The notes: generated by a model from the letters alone, not told the origin. DNA of 19,965 nt from Terrisporobacter othiniensis (GCF_000808015.1 NZ_JWHR01000105.1:1-19965); one strand, 5' to 3'. Shown: positions 1-7,556, counted from the stretch's first letter. Numbers and translations are program-made.

Positions 1-23
1 GAATTGTAATAAAAACTTAAAAA

Positions 24-52
24 GTTTATATATCATGATAACTTATATAAAC
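24..52. promoter_or_regulatory. Perfect 9-bp inverted repeat upstream of the BMP lipoprotein gene
   Basis: GTTTATATA at 24-32 is matched exactly by its reverse complement at 44-52, with an 11-nt spacer. A TATAAT hexamer lies just downstream at 63-68, but I see no matching -35 box, and a start there would leave a very short leader. The repeat could be an operator for the lipoprotein gene at 90. In such AT-rich DNA a chance palindrome is also plausible. Confidence 0.3.
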
Positions 53-89
53 CTTATATTAATATAATCAAAAACAACGGAGGTATCTT

Positions 90-1139
90 ATGACACTAAA
101 AAAATTCGTCACAATGACAATGATAGCATCCTTACTTACTACTAGTATTACTGGTTGTAGCAATAAAAAAAATAATGATACTACTAATAATGCTAATAAT
201 AATGGAGATTATTCTATTGCCATGATAACAGACGTAGCAGGAGTAAATGATCACTCTTTTAACCAAAGTGCATGGGAAGGATTACAAAAAGCTAAAAAAG
301 ACCTAGGTGTTAAAGTTAAGTATTTAGAATCAAAACAAGATGCAGACTATTCTACTAATGTGGAAACTTTAATAGATGAAGAAGTTGATTTAATAGTAGG
401 CGTTGGTTCAAAATTAGCTCCAACAATTGAGAATGCTGCTAAAGATTATCCAGATCAAAAATTTGTAATAGTAGATGAAACATATGATAAAATACCTTCT
501 AATGTTGAAACTGTACTATTTAAGGCTGAACAATCAGCTTATCTGGTTGGACTAATAGCTGGTAAAATGACAAAAACTAATGATGTAGGATTTATTGGTG
601 GTATGGACATATCTGTTATAAATACATTTAAATATGGATACATGGCAGGTGTTAAAACAGCTAATTCTAAGTGTAAATTACAAAATCAATATGCCAATTC
701 ATTTACTGATCAAGCAAAAGGAAAAGCAATAGCAAATCAAATGATTTCAAACGGTACTGACATTATATTTACTGCTGGTGGTGATGTGGGAACTGGTGCT
801 ATAGAAGCCATAAAAGAAGCTAATAAATATGCAATTGGTGTAGATAGAGATCAAAGTGATTTAGCACCTGACAATGTTTTAACTTCTGCAATAAAAAGAG
901 TAGACATAGGTGTATACGAAACAGTTAAAAGTTTTATAGAAGGTAAATTTGAAGGTGGGACTTCAACAACATATGGATTAGAACAAGGAGCAGTTGGAAT
1001 TCCTGATACAACATCAAAATTAGTACCACAAGATGTTTTAGATTATGTTAATGAAGAAATTAAGAAACTTGAAAGTGGAGAAATTGTAGCTCCTAAAGAC
1101 GAAACTGAATATAACAAATATATTAAAAATTTAGAGTAG
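90..1139 (+). CDS. BMP/Med-family substrate-binding lipoprotein (probable nucleoside-binding)
   Basis: This 349-aa exported lipoprotein belongs to the basic membrane protein (BMP/PnrA/TmpC) family. Members are ligand-binding components of ABC importers, and several characterised ones bind purine nucleosides. The N-terminus has a Lys-rich start, a hydrophobic stretch and a lipobox ending ITGC, with Cys23 the predicted lipidated residue. A low-complexity Asn/Thr/Lys linker (about 24-40) precedes the periplasmic-binding fold. The family-typical segment around DHSFNQSAWEGL (about residues 54-65) and the AGGDVGTGA and IGVDRDQSD segments are present. GGAGG at 79-83 sits 6 nt before the ATG. No permease or ATPase genes follow; a terminator overlaps the stop codon, so it is transcribed alone and would have to use a transporter encoded elsewhere. 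The ligand is inferred from the family only. Confidence 0.88.
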   Translation: MTLKKFVTMTMIASLLTTSITGCSNKKNNDTTNNANNNGDYSIAMITDVAGVNDHSFNQSAWEGLQKAKKDLGVKVKYLESKQDADYSTNVETLIDEEVDLIVGVGSKLAPTIENAAKDYPDQKFVIVDETYDKIPSNVETVLFKAEQSAYLVGLIAGKMTKTNDVGFIGGMDISVINTFKYGYMAGVKTANSKCKLQNQYANSFTDQAKGKAIANQMISNGTDIIFTAGGDVGTGAIEAIKEANKYAIGVDRDQSDLAPDNVLTSAIKRVDIGVYETVKSFIEGKFEGGTSTTYGLEQGAVGIPDTTSKLVPQDVLDYVNEEIKKLESGEIVAPKDETEYNKYIKNLE

Positions 1140-1157
1140 AGAAATCTACTCTTTTTT
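1134..1157 (+). terminator. Rho-independent terminator of the BMP lipoprotein gene
   Basis: GAGTAGA (1134-1140) pairs with TCTACTC (1145-1151) across a GAAA loop, followed by six T. The stem starts inside the last codons, so the stop codon is part of the hairpin. Confidence 0.85.
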
Positions 1158-1216
1158 AATATATTTATCTAAGATTTCATATCGCCCATCCAGTGATTTA
1201 AAGAGATAAGGAGAAT

Positions 1217-1269
1217 ATATCTACTAAAAATAATAAATATCTACAGATCTAAAAAAAATTATGTAGATA
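1217..1269. repeat. Cluster of ATATCTAC motifs, two direct and one inverted, upstream of threonine aldolase
   Basis: ATATCTAC occurs at 1217-1224 and again at 1237-1244, exactly 20 bp apart. The reverse complement TGTAGATA at 1262-1269 forms an 8-bp inverted repeat with 1238-1245 (16-nt spacer). The group lies immediately upstream of the probable -10 box at 1285-1290. Spacing close to two helical turns suggests repressor or activator sites. No regulator is identifiable. Confidence 0.4.
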
Positions 1270-1284
1270 CGTCAATAAATTTTG

Positions 1285-1290
1285 TATAAT
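1285..1290 (+). promoter_or_regulatory. Probable -10 box for the threonine aldolase gene
   Basis: A perfect TATAAT hexamer lies at 1285-1290, with TG directly in front and about 37 nt before the start codon. The -35 position (about 1262-1267) is poor and falls inside the inverted repeat, as expected of a regulated promoter. Confidence 0.45.
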
Positions 1291-1326
1291 ATTAATTGTA
1301 GGTAATATATTATTTTGGAGGTAGTT

Positions 1327-2349
1327 ATGTATAGTTTTACAAATGATTATAGTGAAGGTGCACATGAGAGTATATTAAAAGCACTTTTAGAAAGTAACCT
1401 AAATCAAAGTTCTGGTTACGGACTTGATGAATATAGCGAAAAAGCAAAGGATATACTAAAAAATGTACTTAAAAATGATAAAATAGATATTCATTTTATA
1501 CCTGGCGGTACTCAGGTAAACTTAATATGTATATCTTCTTTTTTAAAACAATATGAAGCTGCCATTGCAGCAGACACTGGACATATTGCTGTTCATGAAA
1601 CAGGGGCTATAGAAGCATGCGGTCACAAAGTTATTACAGCTATGAGTAATGATGGGAAATTAACTGTAGATAAAGTAGAAAAAATATTAAAAATACATAG
1701 TGACGAGCATATGGTTAAACCAAGACTTGTTTATATTTCTAATTCTACAGAAATTGGTACAATATATAAAAAACAAGAATTGATTGATTTATATACATAT
1801 TGTAAAGAAAAAGATTTGCTATTCTTTATAGATGGAGCTAGAATGGGTTCAGCTATAACAAGTAGTGAAAACGATTTAAAACTTTCTGATTTAGTAAACC
1901 TTTGTGATGCATTTTATATAGGTGGAACTAAAAATGGAGCATTATTTGGTGAGGCGCTTGTAATTTGTAATGAATCACTAAAAAAAGACTTTAGATATAA
2001 TATAAAACAAAAAGGTGCCTTACTTGCAAAAGGAAGACTTCTTGGAATTCAGTTTATGGAATTATTTAAAGACAATTTATTCTTTGATTTAGCAAAACAT
2101 GCTAATGAAATGGCTACATTACTACAAGATGCTTTAATTGAAGAAAATTATAAATTATTAATTAAATCACCAACTAATCAAATATTCCCAATAATGCCTA
2201 ACTCACATATAAAAAAATTAAGAGAAAAGTATTCATTTAACACATGGGAAGAATATGATGAAGACCATACAATTATAAGACTTGTTACTTCATGGGCAAC
2301 AGAAAAAGAAAGAGTCTTAGAGTTTATAGAAGATTTAAAAAATCTTTAA
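1327..2349 (+). CDS. ltaE: Low-specificity threonine aldolase (PLP-dependent)
   Basis: This 340-aa fold-type I PLP enzyme of the beta-eliminating lyase / threonine aldolase family cleaves L-threonine or L-allo-threonine to glycine and acetaldehyde. The PLP lysine is Lys202 in the segment GGTKNGAL, and the cofactor-binding Asp lies in FIDGARMGSA about 30 residues earlier. A His-rich segment DTGHIAVHETGAIE near residues 83-96 is typical of the family's active site. The reading frame opens upstream at a TTG (1315), but GGAGG at 1317-1321 lies inside that extension and is spaced 5 nt from the ATG at 1327, so 1327 is the better start. The gene stands alone; no clear terminator follows before sufC. 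Stereospecificity cannot be read from sequence, and a related PLP lyase is possible. Confidence 0.85.
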   Translation: MYSFTNDYSEGAHESILKALLESNLNQSSGYGLDEYSEKAKDILKNVLKNDKIDIHFIPGGTQVNLICISSFLKQYEAAIAADTGHIAVHETGAIEACGHKVITAMSNDGKLTVDKVEKILKIHSDEHMVKPRLVYISNSTEIGTIYKKQELIDLYTYCKEKDLLFFIDGARMGSAITSSENDLKLSDLVNLCDAFYIGGTKNGALFGEALVICNESLKKDFRYNIKQKGALLAKGRLLGIQFMELFKDNLFFDLAKHANEMATLLQDALIEENYKLLIKSPTNQIFPIMPNSHIKKLREKYSFNTWEEYDEDHTIIRLVTSWATEKERVLEFIEDLKNL

Positions 2350-2437
2350 TCCTAAGCCACTGTGTTGGTGCTATAAAATTTTAGGAAACTATCTTACTCA
2401 AAAAATATAATAATTAATCTTGGAAAGGATGTTTAAA

Positions 2438-3196
2438 ATGCTTGAACTAAAGAATATATCTTTCAAAGTTAAAGCTTTAGACAGCACTGAAGAAATCACA
2501 ATTTTAGATAATATAAGCTTAACAATTGATTTGGGAAAAATATTAGTAATAACAGGGCCCAATGGTGGTGGAAAATCCACATTGGCAAAAATAATAATGG
2601 GAATTGAACAACCAACAAGTGGTCAAATCTTATTTGATGGTGTTGATATAACAAACATGAGTATTACTGAAAGAGCAAAAATGGGTATAGGATATGCATT
2701 TCAACAACCACCTAGATTCAAAGGTGTCACTGTTGAAAAACTATTACAATTAGCTTCTGGAAAAAATCTATCAGAAGAGCTATGTTGTGAATACTTATCA
2801 AAAGTTGGCCTATGTTCTAGAGAATACTTAAGAAGAGACGTGGATAACTCTCTATCTGGAGGAGAACTTAAAAGAATAGAAATAGCTTCTTTAATGGCTA
2901 GAAATTCTAAAATATCAATATACGATGAACCAGAAGCTGGAATTGATTTATGGAGCTTCTCCATGTTAGTAGATACATTTACAAATTTCAAAAAAAGTAG
3001 TGGCCAAAGTGTTATCATAATATCTCATCAAGAAAGAATTATAGATTTAGCTGATGAATTAATAATTATTTCTGATGGAAAAATTCAAAATATAGGCACA
3101 AAAGATAAAGTTTTACCTTTATTACAAGGTGATATGAAAAATTGTCTATGTCAAATGAAGGAGGTAGCACTTACACATGAGCGAGTTAATGATTAA
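2438..3196 (+). CDS. sufC: Fe-S cluster assembly ATPase SufC
   Basis: This 252-aa soluble ABC-type ATPase energises the SufB scaffold during iron-sulfur cluster assembly. The Walker A motif is GPNGGGKST (residues 40-48). The signature is LSGGE (139-143), close to the family's SGGE-K/R-KR form. Walker B ends in YDEPEAGID with Asp163 and Glu164, and the H-loop His is His197. DEPEAG followed by ID is characteristic of SufC rather than importer ATPases. In-frame TTG (2420) and ATG (2429) codons lie upstream, but GGAAAGGA at 2422-2429 is best placed for the ATG at 2438, giving the usual MLELKNI start. The 3' end overlaps the next gene by 20 nt, implying translational coupling. No cysteine desulfurase or SufU gene is adjacent. 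Confidence 0.93.
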   Translation: MLELKNISFKVKALDSTEEITILDNISLTIDLGKILVITGPNGGGKSTLAKIIMGIEQPTSGQILFDGVDITNMSITERAKMGIGYAFQQPPRFKGVTVEKLLQLASGKNLSEELCCEYLSKVGLCSREYLRRDVDNSLSGGELKRIEIASLMARNSKISIYDEPEAGIDLWSFSMLVDTFTNFKKSSGQSVIIISHQERIIDLADELIIISDGKIQNIGTKDKVLPLLQGDMKNCLCQMKEVALTHERVND

Positions 3197-4097
3197 AAAT
3201 TTATTAAAAACTATTGCAGATATAACTGGTGAAGTTGATGGAGCATTCAATCTTAGAAGTAACGGATGTGGAGTTGAAAGAAGATCTAGTGAAAATATAA
3301 TAATAACTCCTAAGGAGGACAAGCCAGGAATTGACATAACAGTTAAACCTAACACTAAAAATGAAACTGTATATATACCTGTAGTTATAACAGAAGATAA
3401 TGTTAATGATTTAGTATATAATGACTTCTATATTGGTGAAAATAGTGATGTAACAATTGTGGCTGGATGTGGTATTCATAACGATGGTTGTGGAACTAGC
3501 GAACATGACGGTATACATACTTTCTATATTGGCAAAAATGCTAAAGTTAAATATGGAGAAAAACATTATGGAGAAGGAAGTAGCGAAAGTACAAGAATAT
3601 TAAATCCGACAACTATAGTACATATGGAAGAAGATTCTTATTGTGAAATGGATATGACTCAAATAAAAGGAGTTAACTCTACTAAAAGAGAAACTGAAGC
3701 TTTTTTAGGAAAAGGTTCTAAACTTATAATAAATGAAAAGTTAATGACTCATGATGAGCAAATTGCCCATTCAAATGTGAAATGTAATCTTAATGGAGAA
3801 GATTCTATCTTACAAATTATATCTCGTTCTGTTGCAAAAGATAAATCAGTACAAGTTTTTCATCCAATAGCAATTGGAAACGACAATTGTAAAGCTCATG
3901 TTCAATGTGACTCTATCATTATGGATAAAGCAAAAGTTAGCTCTATTCCAGAAATTCAAGCAAATCATACAGATGCACAAATTGTTCATGAAGCTGCCAT
4001 AGGTAGAATTAACAATGAACAGTTACTAAAACTTGAGACCTTCGGCCTAAGTGAAGAAGAAGCTGAAGAAGTTATAGTAAATGCCTTTTTAAGTTAG
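3177..4097 (+). CDS. sufB: Short SufB/SufD-family Fe-S scaffold protein
   Basis: This 306-aa protein partners SufC; the pair forms the scaffold on which Fe-S clusters are built. The C-terminal half is recognisably SufB/D: QCDS at 243-246, then a beta-helix repeat region, then VHEAAIGRI and GLSEEEAEE near the end. Aligned from memory with E. coli SufB, Cys244 and Glu272 match the functional Cys405/Glu434 pair, and His271 matches the neighbouring His. That makes it SufB-like rather than SufD-like. It is about 150 residues shorter than typical bacterial SufB and resembles the short archaeal/clostridial form found with SufC alone. AGGAGG at 3159-3164 is 12 nt from the ATG, and the start lies inside sufC. 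A terminator follows directly, so the operon is only two genes. Confidence 0.88.
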   Translation: MSELMIKNLLKTIADITGEVDGAFNLRSNGCGVERRSSENIIITPKEDKPGIDITVKPNTKNETVYIPVVITEDNVNDLVYNDFYIGENSDVTIVAGCGIHNDGCGTSEHDGIHTFYIGKNAKVKYGEKHYGEGSSESTRILNPTTIVHMEEDSYCEMDMTQIKGVNSTKRETEAFLGKGSKLIINEKLMTHDEQIAHSNVKCNLNGEDSILQIISRSVAKDKSVQVFHPIAIGNDNCKAHVQCDSIIMDKAKVSSIPEIQANHTDAQIVHEAAIGRINNEQLLKLETFGLSEEEAEEVIVNAFLS

Positions 4098-4100
4098 TTA

Positions 4101-4134
4101 AAAAAGAGAAGTAATTAATTTACTTCTCTTTTTT
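4101..4134 (+). terminator. Terminator of the sufCB operon (possibly bidirectional)
   Basis: The A-rich arm 4101-4114 pairs perfectly with 4120-4133 (14 bp including the A/T flanks; core GAGAAGTAA / TTACTTCTC), ending in a run of six T. The leading A tract means it could also stop transcription from the other side. Confidence 0.85.
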
Positions 4135-4154
4135 AATGTACTTTTTCACAAAAA

Positions 4155-4168
4155 GAACAAACGTTTGC
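4155..4168. promoter_or_regulatory. Palindromic site resembling a LexA (or CcpA) operator
   Basis: GAACAAACGTTT at 4155-4166, extended by GC, matches the Bacillus-type SOS box core GAAC-N4-GTT with a symmetric CAAACGTTTG centre (4158-4167). Against the 14-base SOS consensus only the outermost positions differ. The AACG..C part also gives a partial match to a CcpA cre site. It lies about 70-85 nt upstream of the probable -10 region of the small gene at 4288, farther than a simple repressor site normally is. Confidence 0.3.
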
Positions 4169-4287
4169 ACATTAAAAAAATAACACTTCACAAATCATAA
4201 TTAAATAAACTTGCCTTATTAAATAAAGAATACTAATTATAATTTGGGATAAATTATTAATATATGATGGATTACAAGGAGGACAAA

Positions 4288-4482
4288 ATGACTACAGATA
4301 AACATAAAAGAGAAGATGACAAAACTAGATACAATAGAAATGAGAAGAAAAATCCACACTTCAAATTAGAACTGGGAGAAGAACTAAATTTAGAACCTAG
4401 ACTTAGACCTTCTAAAACAGGTTCTGTGGCTCAAAATACAGCCAGACCTATTAGTTCTCACAAAAAGCAACAAGATAAATAA
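4288..4482 (+). CDS. Small hydrophilic protein of unknown function (64 aa)
   Basis: I do not recognise this protein. It is very polar: the first 22 residues are almost all Lys, Arg, Asp, Glu and Asn, followed by a short FKLELGEELNLEPRLRP segment and a Ser/Gln/Lys tail. There are no cysteines, no membrane segment and no signal peptide, so it is probably cytoplasmic and largely disordered. A perfect AAGGAGG at 4276-4282 is 5 nt from the ATG at 4288, which is strong evidence that it is translated; the ATG codons at 4264 and 4267 lie upstream of that site and are not favoured. A TATAAT at 4238-4243 may be its -10 box, without a convincing -35. Its own terminator follows, so it is a single-gene unit between sufB and clpB. 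Confidence 0.7.
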   Translation: MTTDKHKREDDKTRYNRNEKKNPHFKLELGEELNLEPRLRPSKTGSVAQNTARPISSHKKQQDK

Positions 4483-4491
4483 TTACAATTT

Positions 4492-4521
4492 AAAGAAAGG
4501 AGCTAAAGCTTCTTTCTTTTT
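4492..4521 (+). terminator. Terminator of the 64-aa small gene
   Basis: AAAGAAAGGAGC (4492-4503) pairs with GCTTCTTTCTTT (4508-4519) with one G-U pair and a TAAA loop, running into T residues to 4521. Confidence 0.8.
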
Positions 4522-4550
4522 GAGCTGTTTTATTAATTTTGTACTATAAT
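4520..4550 (+). promoter_or_regulatory. Probable promoter of the 60-aa small gene (and perhaps clpB)
   Basis: TTGAGC at 4520-4525 and a perfect TATAAT at 4545-4550 are separated by 19 bp. The -35 box overlaps the T tract of the preceding terminator. The start codon at 4587 leaves a leader of about 30 nt. Confidence 0.45.
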
Positions 4551-4586
4551 TAAATAAAGAGCAAGTTGAAGGGAAGGGGATATAAT

Positions 4587-4769
4587 ATGTCACAATTAAA
4601 TAACCTTGAGATCATAGTAGAAAAATTAAACAAAATTGAAGATGAGGAACTAAAAAAAGAATTTCTAGATTTAATTACAGAATACAAAGCTATAAAAAAA
4701 GAAAATGTATCACTAAAAAAAGAAATAGGAAATGATAAATTATTGTCTCAAATAAGTAGATATGCATAA
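4587..4769 (+). CDS. Small coiled-coil-like protein of unknown function (60 aa)
   Basis: I do not recognise this protein. It is a charged, almost wholly helical 60-mer with Leu/Ile spaced in a heptad-like way (LNNLEIIVEKLNKI, then EEELKKEFLDLI and a Lys/Glu-rich region), so a short coiled coil or a helical adaptor is the likely form. There is no signal or membrane segment. GGGGA at 4576-4580 is 6-7 nt from the ATG at 4587; an in-frame TTG at 4566 lies before that site and is not preferred. It ends about 100 nt before clpB with no terminator between, so it may be cotranscribed with clpB. That association is positional only. Confidence 0.62.
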   Translation: MSQLNNLEIIVEKLNKIEDEELKKEFLDLITEYKAIKKENVSLKKEIGNDKLLSQISRYA

Positions 4770-4871
4770 ATGTAATTTACTAGAAAATCATGTAAAAGCA
4801 TAGTATGATATATTTAGTAAATAATATGTAGTATCAAACATTATATATTCAACATTTTGGGAGGTTTTATT

Positions 4872-7466
4872 ATGGATATTGAAAAAATGACTGTTAGAGT
4901 ACAAAAAAGTTTAAACGAAGCTTACAACGAAGCTGTTAAGCATCATAACCAAATGGTTGATGTTATTCACTTATTCTCAGCTTTGGTAAATCAAGAAGAC
5001 GGCTTAATTCCTAATATTCTAGAAAAAATGAATATATCTGTTACTGCCCTTAAAAGTAGTATTAACGAAGAATTAGATAAGCTTCCTCAAATTTATGGAG
5101 AAGGAATTAATTCTCAAGGTGTAACTGCATCTAGAAATATTGAAGAGGTTTTAATAAAAGCCGAAGATATTTCAAAAGACTTTAAGGACTCTTACATAAG
5201 TGTGGAACATGTTATGCTTGCCATAATGGAAATGACTTCTATCTCTAATGTAAAAAGATTATTAGATATGTACAATATAAATAAAAATGATTTTTTACAA
5301 GTTTTATCTGGAGTAAGAGGTAGCCAAAGAGTAGAAAGTCAAGATCCTGAAGGAACTTATGATGCACTAGCTAAATTTGGTACAAACCTAGTGGAATTGG
5401 CAAAAAAACATAAACTGGACCCAGTTATAGGTAGAGATGAAGAAATAAGAAGAGTCATAAGAATATTATCACGTCGTACTAAGAATAACCCAGTACTTAT
5501 AGGTGAGCCAGGGGTAGGTAAAACTGCCATAGTAGAAGGTTTAGCAGAAAGAATAGTCAGAGGAGATGTTCCAGAAGGGTTAAAAGACAAGATTATATTC
5601 TCACTAGATATGGGTGCACTAATTGCTGGTGCTAAGTACAGAGGTGAGTTTGAAGAAAGACTAAAAGCAGTACTCAAAGAAGTACAAAGTGCAGAAGGAA
5701 AAATAATTTTATTTATAGATGAAATACACACAATAGTTGGTGCTGGTAAAACAGAAGGGTCTATGGATGCAGGTAACTTAATTAAACCTATGCTTGCTCG
5801 TGGAGAACTTAACTGTATAGGTGCAACTACTTTTGATGAATATAGAAAATATATCGAAAAAGACAAGGCACTAGAGAGACGTTTCCAACCAGTAATAGCT
5901 GATGAACCTACGGTTGAAGATACTATCTCAATTCTTAGAGGTTTAAAAGAAAGATTTGAAATTCACCATGGTATAAGAATACATGACAGCGCCATAGTTG
6001 CTGCTGCAAAACTTTCTAACAGATATATACAAGATAGATTTTTACCAGATAAAGCCATAGATTTAATAGACGAAGCTGGCGCCATGATAAGAAGTGAAAT
6101 AGATTCTCTTCCTACGGAATTAGATATGGTAAGAAGAAGATTATTTACTTTGGAAACTGAAAGAGAAGCTTTATTAAAAGAAAATGATGAAAAAAGTAAG
6201 CTAAGACTTGAAGAGCTTCAAAGAGAAATTGCTGAACTTAAATCAAAAGATGATGAAATGACAGCTAAGTATGAAAAGGAAAAAGGCTCTATAACAGAAA
6301 TTAAAAATTTAAAATCAAAATTAGATGAAGCTAAAGGTGATGTGGAAAAATACGAAAGGGAATACGACTTTAACAAAGTTGCTGAAATAAAATACGGTAT
6401 TATACCACAGTTAGAACAACAAATAGCAGAAGTAGAAGAAAAAATGAAATCAGGATATGATAATGCTCTACTTAAAGAAGAAGTAACAGAAAATGAAATT
6501 TCTGAAATAGTATCTAAGTGGACAGGCATACCTGTTACAAAACTAGTTGAAGGAGAAAGAGAAAAGCTTCTTAAACTAGAAGATGAGCTTCATGAAAGAG
6601 TAATTGGTCAAGATGAAGCTGTAACTGCCGTAGCCAATGCAGTAATTCGTGCTAGAGCAGGACTAAAAGACGAAAATAAACCAATTGGTTCATTTATATT
6701 CCTTGGACCTACTGGTGTTGGTAAAACTGAACTTGCCAAAACTCTTGCAAAAGATTTATTTGATAGTGAAGAAAACATAATAAGAATAGATATGTCTGAA
6801 TATATGGAAAAACACTCAGTATCTAGACTTGTAGGACCTCCTCCAGGATATGTGGGATATGAAGAAGGTGGTCAATTAACAGAAGCTGTAAGACGTGCTC
6901 CATATTCAGTAATATTATTTGATGAAATAGAAAAAGCTCATGAAGATGTATTTAACATGTTCCTTCAAATACTAGATGACGGTAGACTTACTGACAACAA
7001 AGGTAAAACCGTTGACTTTAAAAATACAATTATAATAATGACATCTAATATAGGAAGTAGCTACTTACTTGCAGATGAAGGTCATATTACAGAAGAAACT
7101 AAAGATTTAGTAATGGGTGAAATGAAGAGAAGATTCAAACCAGAATTTTTAAACAGAGTAGACGATATTATAATGTTCAAAGCTCTTGATAAAGAAGAAA
7201 TTAAAAAGATTATTGATATATTTATTAAATCTTTGGCAAATAGACTTAAAGAAAAAGATATTGATATAGAAATTACAGATTCTGCTAAGGAAATCATGGT
7301 TAGAGAAGGCTATGATCCAGTATATGGTGCAAGACCACTTAAGAGATATATTGGTAATACTCTAGAAACTATGATTGCTAGAAAACTTATTGCTGGTGAT
7401 ATTTATAGTGGATGTACTATTATAGTTGATGGTGAAGATGATAATATATCTATAAAAGTTAAATAG
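4872..7466 (+). CDS. clpB: ATP-dependent disaggregase ClpB
   Basis: ClpB is a hexameric AAA+ chaperone that works with DnaK/DnaJ/GrpE to resolubilise aggregated proteins by threading them through its central pore. At 864 aa it has the normal length. Order: Clp N-domain repeats (1-145); AAA-1 with Walker A GEPGVGKT (211-218) and Walker B ending Asp283-Glu284; a long charged coiled-coil middle domain (about 405-530), which distinguishes ClpB from ClpA/ClpC; AAA-2 with Walker A GPTGVGKT (612-619) and Walker B Asp684-Glu685, then the small C-terminal domain. I see no IGF/IGL-type ClpP-binding loop, as expected for ClpB. GGGAGG at 4859-4864 is 7 nt from the ATG at 4872; the TTG at 4857 overlaps that site. 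I found no CIRCE or CtsR box upstream, so its heat-shock control is not evident. Confidence 0.97.
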   Translation: MDIEKMTVRVQKSLNEAYNEAVKHHNQMVDVIHLFSALVNQEDGLIPNILEKMNISVTALKSSINEELDKLPQIYGEGINSQGVTASRNIEEVLIKAEDISKDFKDSYISVEHVMLAIMEMTSISNVKRLLDMYNINKNDFLQVLSGVRGSQRVESQDPEGTYDALAKFGTNLVELAKKHKLDPVIGRDEEIRRVIRILSRRTKNNPVLIGEPGVGKTAIVEGLAERIVRGDVPEGLKDKIIFSLDMGALIAGAKYRGEFEERLKAVLKEVQSAEGKIILFIDEIHTIVGAGKTEGSMDAGNLIKPMLARGELNCIGATTFDEYRKYIEKDKALERRFQPVIADEPTVEDTISILRGLKERFEIHHGIRIHDSAIVAAAKLSNRYIQDRFLPDKAIDLIDEAGAMIRSEIDSLPTELDMVRRRLFTLETEREALLKENDEKSKLRLEELQREIAELKSKDDEMTAKYEKEKGSITEIKNLKSKLDEAKGDVEKYEREYDFNKVAEIKYGIIPQLEQQIAEVEEKMKSGYDNALLKEEVTENEISEIVSKWTGIPVTKLVEGEREKLLKLEDELHERVIGQDEAVTAVANAVIRARAGLKDENKPIGSFIFLGPTGVGKTELAKTLAKDLFDSEENIIRIDMSEYMEKHSVSRLVGPPPGYVGYEEGGQLTEAVRRAPYSVILFDEIEKAHEDVFNMFLQILDDGRLTDNKGKTVDFKNTIIIMTSNIGSSYLLADEGHITEETKDLVMGEMKRRFKPEFLNRVDDIIMFKALDKEEIKKIIDIFIKSLANRLKEKDIDIEITDSAKEIMVREGYDPVYGARPLKRYIGNTLETMIARKLIAGDIYSGCTIIVDGEDDNISIKVK

Positions 7467-7473
7467 ATTTAAA

Positions 7474-7508
7474 AAGGGTAGAATAAATGTTATTTCTACC
7501 CTTAATTT
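7474..7508 (+). terminator. First hairpin after clpB
   Basis: AAGGGTAGAA (7474-7483) pairs with TTCTACCCTT (7494-7503). The T run after it is weak (AATTT), so it probably acts together with the stronger hairpin that follows. Confidence 0.6.
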
Positions 7509-7510
7509 GT

Positions 7511-7546
7511 GAAAAAGTCCGGAAGTTTAAACTGCTGGGCTTTTTC
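7511..7546. terminator. Strong, probably bidirectional terminator after clpB
   Basis: GAAAAAGTCC (7511-7520) pairs with GGGCTTTTTC (7537-7546) with one G-U pair. The stem continues inward to a palindromic AGTTTAAACT (7524-7533). The A run on one side and T run on the other allow termination from both strands, fitting the minus-strand helicase remnant that ends at 7557. Confidence 0.8.
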
Positions 7547-7556
7547 ATATTATCTA

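Noticed and set aside
2350..2386. TCCTAA ... TTAGGA pairing with an internal GCCACTGTG that resembles part of a cobalamin riboswitch
   Set aside because: The interval is only about 40 nt, the remaining conserved blocks of that riboswitch are missing, and there is no T run for a terminator.
4770..4871. Heat-shock operator (CIRCE or CtsR box) upstream of clpB
   Set aside because: I looked for the CIRCE inverted repeat and the CtsR heptad repeat and found neither; only a 7-bp TTTACTA / TAGTAAA pairing (4776-4782 and 4815-4821) that fits no known operator.
5357..5866. Long open frame on the minus strand inside clpB
   Set aside because: It is antisense to the AAA-1 domain, lacks a ribosome-binding site, and its Ser/Ile/Leu-rich composition is that expected of the complement of an AT-rich gene. 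Similar antisense frames at 2701-3018, 6218-6529, 7082-7297 and 12341-12547 were rejected for the same reason.
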